Source: Caballeronia sp. GAFFF1
GTDB lineage: Bacteria; Pseudomonadota; Gammaproteobacteria; Burkholderiales; Burkholderiaceae
Direction of reading: 5' to 3'
Assembly (NCBI RefSeq): GCF_023630705.1
Contig: NZ_JALQEM010000036.1
Location: 1-64,000 of the forward strand
Length of the DNA stretch: 64,000 nt
Positions within the stretch are counted from its first letter, which is position 1, and each line of letters opens with the position of its first letter. The translations under genes and the position numbers were made by a program. Positions 45,829-52,886 of this stretch are shown here, piece after piece. The notes beneath the pieces are model-generated. The model saw only the letters and a program-made list of their open reading frames with translations. It made no database searches and was not told where the DNA came from.

Positions 45829-46749
45829 ATGCCATTCATCCGCAAGACTGCGGGCCTTGCCTGCGCCATCGCGTGCGCATGCGCCGGCCTCGCGACCCTT
45901 TCGCCGCCAGCGCGCGCCGACGACGCGCCGGAAGCGCCGAACGTGCCGCTCACGGGCGGCAAGCTGCTGCTGACGGGCGGCGTATCGCAAGTCGAAGGCG
46001 CGGCCGGCGGCGGCCTCGCGCCGTGGGCCGTCATCGGCGGCTACGGCACCGCGCGCCAACTCGGCGCGAACGTTCACGGCACGTATCTCCACACGCAGGA
46101 CTACGCGCTCGGCACGTGGGGCCTCACGGTCGGCGTGGCGAACCGCGTGGAACTGTCGCTCGCGCGTCAGCGGTTCGACACGCGCGAAGCCGGCGCGAAG
46201 CTCGGCTTGGGCGAGAACTACACCTTCAACCAGAACATCTTCGGCGTGAAAGTGCGCCTGCTCGGCGACGCCGTGCTCGATCAGGACACGTGGCTGCCGC
46301 AGATCGCGGCCGGCGTGCAGTTCAAGCACAACGAAGAGGGCGGCGTGCTGAAGGCGATCGGCGCGGCGAGCAATTCGGGAACCGACTTCTATCTCTCGGC
46401 GACCAAGCTGCTGCTCGCGCAAAGCCTGCTGCTCAACGGCACGTTGCGCTTCACCAAGGCGAACCAGTTCGGCCTGCTGGGCTTCGGCGGCGACAAGTCG
46501 AATGCGTATCACCCGGAATTCGAATCGTCGGTGGCGTATCTGCTGACGAAGAAGATCGCCATTGGCGGCGAATACCGCATGAAGCCGAACAATCTCTCGT
46601 TTGCGCGGGAGCAGGACGCGTACGACGCGTTCATTGCGTGGGCGCCGAACAAGCACATCTCACTGACGGCGGCGTATGTCGCGCTCGGCGATATCGCGAC
46701 GATCAGGAATCAGCGCGGGCCGTACGTTTCCTTGCAGGCGGGGTTCTGA
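45829..46749 (+). CDS. DUF3034 family outer-membrane-like protein
   Basis: 306 residues. A signal peptide ends near ARADD. Then LTGGKLLLTGGVSQVEGAAGGGLAPWAVIGGYGT opens a pattern of alternating strands with a terminal aromatic residue (SLQAGF), as expected for a beta barrel. The family is DUF3034, function unknown. It is coupled to the globin gene (TGATG). The whole set DUF3034-globin-cupredoxin-GGDEF/EAL probably forms one operon. No clear ribosome binding site. Confidence 0.8.
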   Translation: MPFIRKTAGLACAIACACAGLATLSPPARADDAPEAPNVPLTGGKLLLTGGVSQVEGAAGGGLAPWAVIGGYGTARQLGANVHGTYLHTQDYALGTWGLTVGVANRVELSLARQRFDTREAGAKLGLGENYTFNQNIFGVKVRLLGDAVLDQDTWLPQIAAGVQFKHNEEGGVLKAIGAASNSGTDFYLSATKLLLAQSLLLNGTLRFTKANQFGLLGFGGDKSNAYHPEFESSVAYLLTKKIAIGGEYRMKPNNLSFAREQDAYDAFIAWAPNKHISLTAAYVALGDIATIRNQRGPYVSLQAGF

Positions 46750-47189
46750 TGAGGACGACGATGATCCTTCGCCATGCCGCGCTCGCCGCGTGCGCGTTCG
46801 CAGCTCTCAGTGGCACCGCTCAGGCCGGCGACGACATGCTCTATCGCCAGTTCGGGGAACAGGCCGGACTCACGCGAATCGTCGATGATCTGTACGACAA
46901 CGTGCTCGCCGATCCGCGCACCGCGCCTTACTTCGAGAACGCGCCCATCAAGCGCATCAAGACCAAGCTCGTCGAGCAGTTCTGCGTGCTGCTCGGCGGC
47001 CCGTGCGAATACACCGGCCGCCCGATGCGGCGCACGCACGAAGGCCAAAACATCGACCGCGCCGCGTTCGACGCGCTCGTCGAAGACTTGCAGGCCGCGA
47101 TGGACAAGAACGGCGTGCCGTTTCACGCGCAGAACAAGCTGCTCGCGAAACTGGCGCCCATGTACCGCGACGTACAGGACCGCGAATGA
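46749..47189 (+). CDS. Exported group 1 truncated haemoglobin
   Basis: 146 residues. An N-terminal signal peptide (cleavage near AQA, residue 26) precedes a 2-on-2 globin fold: LYRQFGEQAGLTRIVDDLYDNVLADPRTAPYF, then FCVLLGGPCEYTGRPMRRTHEGQNI with the proximal-side His in RRTHEG. Truncated globins bind O2/NO; secretion is unusual. The context between an outer-membrane-like protein and a copper protein suggests a periplasmic redox or NO/O2-sensing role. The start overlaps the DUF3034 stop by one base; a second Met at 46761 is possible. Confidence 0.85.
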   Translation: MRTTMILRHAALAACAFAALSGTAQAGDDMLYRQFGEQAGLTRIVDDLYDNVLADPRTAPYFENAPIKRIKTKLVEQFCVLLGGPCEYTGRPMRRTHEGQNIDRAAFDALVEDLQAAMDKNGVPFHAQNKLLAKLAPMYRDVQDRE

Positions 47190-47797
47190 CACCCCGCTTC
47201 GTTATCTCTTCCCTGCTGTCGGCGATGGCGCTCATCGCGGCCTGCGCGCACGCGGCGAGCGTTCACGTGCAAGTCGTCGATCAGGCGGGCGCGCCCGTGC
47301 CGGACGCCATCGTGTATGCGGTGCCGGCAAGCGGCAAGCTGCCCGCGACGAAACCGGCCAGCGCGGTCATCGATCAGGTGAAGCGCCGCTTCGTGCCGCT
47401 CGTGTCCGTGGTGCAGACGGGCGCATCGGTCACGTTTCCGAACAAGGACAACATCGAGCACGACGTGTATTCGTTCTCGCCGGCCAAGCGCTTCGAGTTG
47501 AACCTGTACCACGGCATTCCGGGCGCGCCGGTCGTGTTCGACAAACCCGGCCTCGTCGTGATGGGCTGCAATATCCACGATGCGATGGTCGCGTATTTGC
47601 TAATCGTCGAGACGCCGTATTTCGCGAAGACCGACGCGAAAGGCGCAGCCACCATCGACAACCTGCCGGCCGATGCATACAAGCTGACCGCGTGGCATTT
47701 CCGCCAGGCCGATGCGAACGCGCAGCCCACGCAGAAGTTGAGCGCGGTTTCCGACGCGACGGCGAAGTTCTCACTGCAACTGAAGGCCGCCGAATAG
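47186..47797 (+). CDS. Cupredoxin-like periplasmic protein
   Basis: 203 residues with a signal peptide (ACAHA). Copper ligands are visible: His in NKDNIEHDVYSF and Cys/His/Met in MGCNIHDAMVAY. The fold resembles plastocyanin-type 'methylamine utilisation' proteins found in such operons. It should carry electrons in the periplasm. The start overlaps the globin stop (ATGA), and the stop is one base from the GGDEF/EAL gene. Confidence 0.82.
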   Translation: MTPRFVISSLLSAMALIAACAHAASVHVQVVDQAGAPVPDAIVYAVPASGKLPATKPASAVIDQVKRRFVPLVSVVQTGASVTFPNKDNIEHDVYSFSPAKRFELNLYHGIPGAPVVFDKPGLVVMGCNIHDAMVAYLLIVETPYFAKTDAKGAATIDNLPADAYKLTAWHFRQADANAQPTQKLSAVSDATAKFSLQLKAAE

Positions 47798-47798
47798 C

Positions 47799-50138
47799 AT
47801 GCGCCTGCACAGCCTGCGGGCGCGCATCGCGCTGGTGTTCGTGTTGCTGATGCTCGTCGCGCAGGCGGCGGCGTACGTCGTCATCAATTCGGTGATTCTG
47901 AAGAACGCGCACCAGAACGCCGAGGAACAGTTGTCGGTGGCCGAGCGCGTCTTCGGGCAAGTGCTGCGCGGCAACAGCCAGCAGTTGACGCAGGCGGCGA
48001 GCGTCGCGGCGTCCGACTTCGGTTTTCGCGAGGCGGTCGCGACGCACGACAGCAAGACGGTCGCTTCCGCGTTGCAGAATCACGGCGACCGCATTCACGC
48101 GGATATCGTGATGCTCGTCGATCTCGACGGCACGCTCGTTGCCGACAGCGGCGGCGCGGCGCATCAGGGCGCGGCGTTCCCGTTCCCGCATCTCATCAAG
48201 ACGGTGGCGCAAAAGGGCGACGCGTCGTCCTTCGGCATGATCGGCGGCAAGGCGTATCAGCTCGTCGCGGTGCCGGTGAAGGCGCCTATCGTGATCGCGT
48301 GGGTCGTGATGGGCTTCGCGATCGACGACGCGCTCGCCCGCGAAATGAGTTCGCTGACATCGCTCGATGTGTCGTTCCTGACCGTCGACAAACGCGGCGC
48401 CTGGGGCGTGCTCGCGAGTTCGCTGCCTGAAGCGGCGCGGGCGCGCCTCAAGAATCAGGCGCAGCTCGCCGAGGATGGCTACGCGACGCGCGTGCTTCAT
48501 CTGCACTCTGAAGGCGAGACCGTCGCGGTGTTGCTGGAACGTTCGCTCAGTCAGGCGCTCGCGCCGTTTCATCGACTGCAATCGGCGCTGTTGCTGATCA
48601 CCATGCTGGGCGTGATCGTGTCGATTGCGGGCAGCATGCTAATGGCGCGCTCGGTCACGCGTCCGCTCGCGGCGCTCGCGCAGTTCTCGCGGCGCGTCGG
48701 ACACGGCGATTACAGCGCGGCGATCGACGTGCGCCATCAGGATGAAATTGGCGAACTGGCGAGCGCGTTCAATCAAATGCAGGAAGGCATTGTCGAGCGC
48801 GAGCGCCGCATCACCGAACTCGCCTACATGGACCGTCTCACCGGCCTGCCGAATCGCGCGCTCTTCAACGACCGGCTGCAAGAGGCGATCGTGGCGGCGC
48901 GCGTAGAAAGCCGCGCGTTGTCCGTGATGATGATGGACCTCGACCGCTTCAAGCTCGTGAACGACACGCTCGGGCATCCTATCGGCGACATGCTGCTGCG
49001 CGAAGTCGCGAAGCGCCTGCGCGCCTCATTGCAGCGTCCGGCGGATACGGTCGCGCGTCTGGGCGGCGACGAGTTCGCCGTGCTGCTGCCCGCCGACGAT
49101 CTGCCGGCGGCGCGCGTGATCGCCGCGCGCATGCTTCGCGCGCTCGAAGAGCCGATCATGATCGAAGGCCAGCTCGTCGACGTGGGCGCGAGCATCGGCA
49201 TCGTCGCGTTCCCGGACAACGGCAGCGACATGAACGTGCTCTTGCGCCGCGCCGATATCGCGATGTACGTGGCCAAGCGCGCGAACCTCGGCTATGCGCT
49301 CTACGACGAGCGGCACGACGAGAACAGCGCCGAACGCCTATCGTTGATGAGCGAACTGCGGCAGGCCGTCGAGCACGATCAGCTGACGCTCTACTATCAG
49401 CCGAAGATCGATCTGGCGACGCATCGCGTGAAATATGTCGAGGCGCTGGTGCGCTGGGATCATCCGACGCGCGGGTTCATCGCGCCGGACCAGTTCATTC
49501 CGTTCGCGGAGCAGACCGGCTATATCAAGACCGTGTCGCGCTGGGTCGCGAACAAGGCGATCGCGCAGTGCGCGGCGTGGCAGGCGCAAGGTATCGAGCT
49601 CGCCGTGTCCGTCAACGTCTCGGCGCGCGAGTTGATCCAGTCGACGCTGCCGGAGACGTTCCAGAGCCTGCTTGACCGGCACGGCGTGGCGCCGCAGTGG
49701 ATACGCGTCGAAATCACCGAAAGCGCCATCATGGACGATCCGAATCACGCCATCGAGACGCTCGACCGTCTGCACGCGCTCGGCATTCGTCTGTCCATCG
49801 ACGACTTCGGCACCGGCTATTCGTCGCTGTCGTATCTGAAGCGCATGCCCGTGGACGAGCTGAAGATCGACAAGTCGTTCGTGATGGGCATGACGCATCA
49901 CAAGGACGACGAGACCATCGTGCGATCGACCATCGACCTCGGGCATAACATGGGGCTGAAAGTGGTCGCGGAAGGCGTCGAAAACGAAGCGACGATGCAG
50001 TGCCTGCGCGCGCTCGGCTGCGACCTCGCGCAAGGCTTTCACCTGAGCCGGCCGCTGCCGCCCGCCAAGCTCATCGACTGGCTCGACCACTGGCGCATGC
50101 AGAGCAGCGTCGAAACCGAACCGTCGCTGCCCGCCTGA
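47799..50138 (+). CDS. Membrane-bound GGDEF-EAL protein (diguanylate cyclase / c-di-GMP phosphodiesterase)
   Basis: 779 residues. TM1 (10-30), a periplasmic double-Cache-like sensor (35-250), TM2 (about 268-288), HAMP (290-345), GGDEF domain with an intact GGDEF (422-426), then EAL domain with EAL at 548-550, DDFGTGYSSLSYLKRMPVDELKIDKSF and EGVEN. Both active sites look complete, so it could make and break c-di-GMP. The periplasmic sensor sits next to a secreted globin and a cupredoxin, so it probably senses a redox or gas signal. It directly precedes the adhesin island, which makes a link to surface attachment attractive. Confidence 0.9.
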   Translation: MRLHSLRARIALVFVLLMLVAQAAAYVVINSVILKNAHQNAEEQLSVAERVFGQVLRGNSQQLTQAASVAASDFGFREAVATHDSKTVASALQNHGDRIHADIVMLVDLDGTLVADSGGAAHQGAAFPFPHLIKTVAQKGDASSFGMIGGKAYQLVAVPVKAPIVIAWVVMGFAIDDALAREMSSLTSLDVSFLTVDKRGAWGVLASSLPEAARARLKNQAQLAEDGYATRVLHLHSEGETVAVLLERSLSQALAPFHRLQSALLLITMLGVIVSIAGSMLMARSVTRPLAALAQFSRRVGHGDYSAAIDVRHQDEIGELASAFNQMQEGIVERERRITELAYMDRLTGLPNRALFNDRLQEAIVAARVESRALSVMMMDLDRFKLVNDTLGHPIGDMLLREVAKRLRASLQRPADTVARLGGDEFAVLLPADDLPAARVIAARMLRALEEPIMIEGQLVDVGASIGIVAFPDNGSDMNVLLRRADIAMYVAKRANLGYALYDERHDENSAERLSLMSELRQAVEHDQLTLYYQPKIDLATHRVKYVEALVRWDHPTRGFIAPDQFIPFAEQTGYIKTVSRWVANKAIAQCAAWQAQGIELAVSVNVSARELIQSTLPETFQSLLDRHGVAPQWIRVEITESAIMDDPNHAIETLDRLHALGIRLSIDDFGTGYSSLSYLKRMPVDELKIDKSFVMGMTHHKDDETIVRSTIDLGHNMGLKVVAEGVENEATMQCLRALGCDLAQGFHLSRPLPPAKLIDWLDHWRMQSSVETEPSLPA

Positions 50139-50213
50139 ATCGCGTTCCATGCCCGGCATAACGATGATTAACCATCGGGCATGCCACCTTCGCAACACCG
50201 CGTGCGCAAGCGT

Positions 50214-50229
50214 TTAGAACTCATTCTAT
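50214..50229 (+). promoter_or_regulatory. Island palindrome copy b (no matching -10)
   Basis: TTAGAA-CTCA-TTCTAT, a close match to the consensus, but without the TAnnnT hexamer 22 bp downstream. It may be an upstream second operator for copy c, 123 bp away. Confidence 0.7.
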
Positions 50230-50336
50230 GGACGGCAGGCCGCGCATTTGCGATGCGATCCGCATGCCGCATCACTGCCTCTCCGAAAGCCCCGCTGCGC
50301 CAAAGGTCTGCATGCTCGATTTAAGGGGGCAGGGTT

Positions 50337-50380
50337 TTCGACATCGTTCTATATGACCGAAATTGCCGCGCCTTTATCGT
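50337..50380 (+). promoter_or_regulatory. Palindrome copy c plus -10 (TATCGT) for the regulator genes
   Basis: Box TTCGAC-ATCG-TTCTAT at 50337-50352, and the hexamer TATCGT at 50375-50380 exactly 22 bp further on. It is the weakest left half-site of the six promoters, but the spacing is the same as in the others. Confidence 0.6.
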
Positions 50381-50574
50381 TCAATGCAAGTCACGGCCAC
50401 ATGGATGCACGGATCATTGTCGATAGACGGACGCTTGCATCGTATCGCCGTGACGACCTCGCAGAGCGCGCTTATCGCGTTCCTGCGACGCTCGCCGACC
50501 AGCCGGGCTAACGGTTGAAAACTGCGCGAGTCAGTTGATGAGGAGGCCATTCGGCCTGTCGGGAGAGGTTAAGG

Positions 50575-51252
50575 ATGGGAAAGACAAAAATCGCCGTCGT
50601 CGACGATCATCCGCTCGTGCTGTGCGGACTTCAGAAGACACTGGAGAGCGCGGACTTCGATGTACTGGGCGCAGTCACGAGTCCGGCGCAATTGCTGAAA
50701 CTGCTGAGCGACGAGCCATGCGATGTGGTCATCACCGACTATTCGATGCCCGGCGACCGGGCGCTCGACGGCTGGCGTTTTCTCGCTTCCGTCTCCAGCC
50801 AGTTCCCGGAGACGCGGGTTCTCGTTTATACGGAGTTCGATGACCCGTTCCTTGTGGGCAGTCTCGTGCAGCGGGGTGTCGCGGGGATCGTGAGCAAGCG
50901 CGACGAGATGCAGGAAGTGCTTGCCGCGGCGCGCAGTCTCGCGCAAGGCGAGCGTTATCTGTCGCCCATCGCCCGGGCGTCGCTGGAACGCTTCGGTGAG
51001 TTGCCGCAATACAAGCGATTCATGGCGCTCACCCGCCGTCAGATGGAAGTGACCGGTCTCATGCTCTGCGGTCTCACTGTCTGCGAAACGGCCCGTCTGC
51101 TCGACCGGCGCGTCAACACCATTAGCGCGCAGCGCAGCGAAGCATGCAGGCGGCTCGGCTTCTCGGGCGAGTGGGAGATGTACCGTTTCGCGGTCGGACA
51201 TGGCTTGTGGCTGGATCGCTCGACAGCCGGGAACGAGCTTTGGCCCGCGTGA
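50575..51252 (+). CDS. Orphan NarL/RcsB-type response regulator 1
   Basis: 225 residues. The receiver domain has the acidic pair D10/D11, the phosphorylation site D55 in ITDYSMPG, and the conserved Lys in GIVSK. The C-terminal LuxR-type helix-turn-helix is LTRRQMEVTGLMLCGLTVCETARLLDRRVNTISAQR. It is close to RcsB/FimZ-type regulators. No sensor kinase is in the window. It lies directly before a paralogue and heads the adhesin island. Copy c of the palindrome is placed to activate it, so autoregulation is plausible. A strong GAGG-TTAAGG site precedes the ATG. Confidence 0.88.
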   Translation: MGKTKIAVVDDHPLVLCGLQKTLESADFDVLGAVTSPAQLLKLLSDEPCDVVITDYSMPGDRALDGWRFLASVSSQFPETRVLVYTEFDDPFLVGSLVQRGVAGIVSKRDEMQEVLAAARSLAQGERYLSPIARASLERFGELPQYKRFMALTRRQMEVTGLMLCGLTVCETARLLDRRVNTISAQRSEACRRLGFSGEWEMYRFAVGHGLWLDRSTAGNELWPA

Positions 51253-51334
51253 CGGGGGGCGTGCGTAAGCGTCGCCCGAGTCAGTTTTGGTTGGAGGCGA
51301 CGGCGAAATTGCCGTCTGAATGGAGAACATAATA

Positions 51335-52018
51335 ATGCTGAAAAAAAAGATCAGCGTCGCGATCGTCGACGATCATCCCCTCGTGGTATGCGGACTGCGT
51401 AACGCACTCGAAACCGCCGGTATCGAAGTGATTGGGGCCGTTAGTTATCCTTCTGAATTGATTGAGCTGCTGAATCGCGAGCATTGCGACGTCATCGTCA
51501 CCGACTATTCGATGCCGGCCGGCGGCGCGCTCGACGGCTGGCGTTTTCTCTCTTCCGTTTCGGTCAAGTATCCGCACCTGCCGGTTCTCGTCTATAGCGA
51601 GTTCGACGATCCGTTCCTCGTCGGCACGCTGGCCCAGCGCGATGTCGCGGGCATCGTGAGCAAGCGCGAAGAAATGTCGGTCGTGGTAAACGCGGTGCGC
51701 GACCTGGCGATGGGCAAGCATTATCGATCGCCCGTGGCGATGTGCGCGCTCGCGCAGTTCAACGCGGAGCCGGACCTGCGGCGCTTCGCGGCGCTCACGC
51801 GGTGGCAAATGGAAGTCACGGGCCTCATGCTATGCGGCATGGGCGTCGTCGAGACGGCTCGGCTCTTCAGCCTCGGCAAGAGCACGATCAGCGCGCGGCG
51901 CGTCAAGGCATGCAGACAGCTCGGCTTTTCGCGCGAGGCGGAGTTGCATCGCTTCGCGGTGGACCGGGGATTGTCGCTGGACCGCTCGCGCGCGGCGCGC
52001 GACGTGCATTACATCTAG
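51335..52018 (+). CDS. Orphan NarL/RcsB-type response regulator 2
   Basis: 227 residues, clearly a paralogue of the upstream regulator (shared DDHPLV, DYSMPxxxALDGWRFL, EFDDPFLVG and AGIVSKR). The phosphorylation site is D57. The LuxR helix-turn-helix reads LTRWQMEVTGLMLCGMGVVETARLFSLGKSTISARR. The ATG at 51335 is chosen because GGAGA lies 9 bases upstream; the in-frame ATG at 51320 has none. With 82 bases between the genes they are probably one operon. The pair could form heterodimers, as RcsB does with partners. Confidence 0.87.
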   Translation: MLKKKISVAIVDDHPLVVCGLRNALETAGIEVIGAVSYPSELIELLNREHCDVIVTDYSMPAGGALDGWRFLSSVSVKYPHLPVLVYSEFDDPFLVGTLAQRDVAGIVSKREEMSVVVNAVRDLAMGKHYRSPVAMCALAQFNAEPDLRRFAALTRWQMEVTGLMLCGMGVVETARLFSLGKSTISARRVKACRQLGFSREAELHRFAVDRGLSLDRSRAARDVHYI

Positions 52019-52430
52019 CGCGTGGTTCGACCGGCCGCGCAATGCGAGCCGGTTGCCCTTCAGGGCAGTTTTGCCGCTAGGACATTTCCGGAATTTGCGT
52101 TCGGCCCATGCTGGGCGAACGCGCCGCGCCTTATGCGGCGGGCAGGCCGACGCCGGCTGTCAGAAGGCTCGCCGAGATTCGAAGTTCTTCTATATGGCCC
52201 AAACCCGCCGCTTTCTACCATTCGTTTCGTGGATTCGGTAAGGCAGTCGGGCGCGCCGATGCGGCGTTAGAAGACGCGACTTGCCAGCCGCCTTCAAAGG
52301 CGGCAACGAATCCAGATTGCCGAGGCGCTCAGCCCTTTCTGCAATTTCCCAAGTGCATCGCGCTGAGCGCATCGGTCCGCCGTTGATTGGTCAACGCGGA
52401 ACGTCTCATCTCTCTCATTTGTGTTTTCCT
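52019..52430 (+). promoter_or_regulatory. Leader region of the plus-strand adhesin fragment
   Basis: 412 bases holding the palindrome promoter d and a 5' leader of about 200 bases. From about 52160 on it is homologous to the leader on the minus strand at 54830-54539 (same GATTCGAAGTTCTTCTATAT, TTTCTACCATTCG and GTCTCATCTCTCT blocks), so the whole leader is part of the inverted repeat. Confidence 0.65.
52178..52221 (+). promoter_or_regulatory. Palindrome copy d plus -10 (TACCAT)
   Basis: Box TTCGAA-GTTC-TTCTAT at 52178-52193; hexamer TACCAT at 52216-52221 after exactly 22 bp. It drives the plus-strand adhesin N-terminus. Confidence 0.7.
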
Positions 52431-52886
52431 ATGAACAAGAATCGGTTTCGTCGCGTCTTTAGCAAACGACTCGGTATGTTGGTCGCCGTCGCGGAAGATG
52501 TCGTCAGTCAAGGCAAGACGCCGGGCGAAGGCACGACTGCTCAATCCTTCCCGAACGAAGGGGTGTTGCGCGTCGTTTCGGCGATGACCGCGTTCGCTGC
52601 CGCCATCCTCGCGACGCAACCCGGCGTGAGCTTCGCGCAGGCGTTGCCGACGGGCGGTCAGGTCACGGCAGGTCCGGTCACGGTTAGTGTGCCGCCTGTC
52701 TGCGTGAGATTGCCAGCGAAGTCGACACCGGCACCCGTATTGGCCGCACCCGTGATCGAACCGCCGCCGATATTGGCGATGTTGCCAGCGAGGTACACAG
52801 CATTAACACCGGCCATACCGTTGCCGTTCACGGTATTGCCAGAGATGGTCAGCGTGCCGCCATCAAGGTCGGTATTCGCACCTTGA
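52431..52886 (+). pseudogene. TpsA adhesin N-terminus cut off by an inverted segment
   Basis: The frame gives 151 residues. Residues 1-81 (MNKNRFRRVFSKRLGM... to ALPTGGQVTAG) are the extended signal peptide region and start of a TPS domain, nearly identical to those of the minus-strand adhesin at 52658-54538. After 52674 the sequence becomes the antisense strand of that adhesin, so residues 82-151 are meaningless. It has a full promoter (copy d) and leader. Either it is an inactive half of an invertible switch, or a remnant of a second adhesin gene. Confidence 0.75.
52581..52674 (+). repeat. Inverted repeat 1, left arm
   Basis: 94 bp with one mismatch to the reverse complement of 54295-54388; the last 76 bp are identical. 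Weaker homology continues outward through the leader to about 52160. Similarity stops sharply at 52674/52675. Confidence 0.85.

Larger units (their letters stand above)
50139..50574 (+). promoter_or_regulatory. Intergenic region upstream of the response regulators
   Basis: 436 bases containing two copies of the island palindrome (50214-50229 and 50337-50352). A further 188-base leader lies between the predicted start site near 50387 and the ATG at 50575. Open frames in it cross the palindromes and look spurious. The long leader may carry regulatory RNA. Confidence 0.6.

Noticed and set aside
50248..50511. 87-codon open frame upstream of the response regulators
   Set aside because: It crosses palindrome promoter c, has no ribosome binding site and no recognisable sequence.
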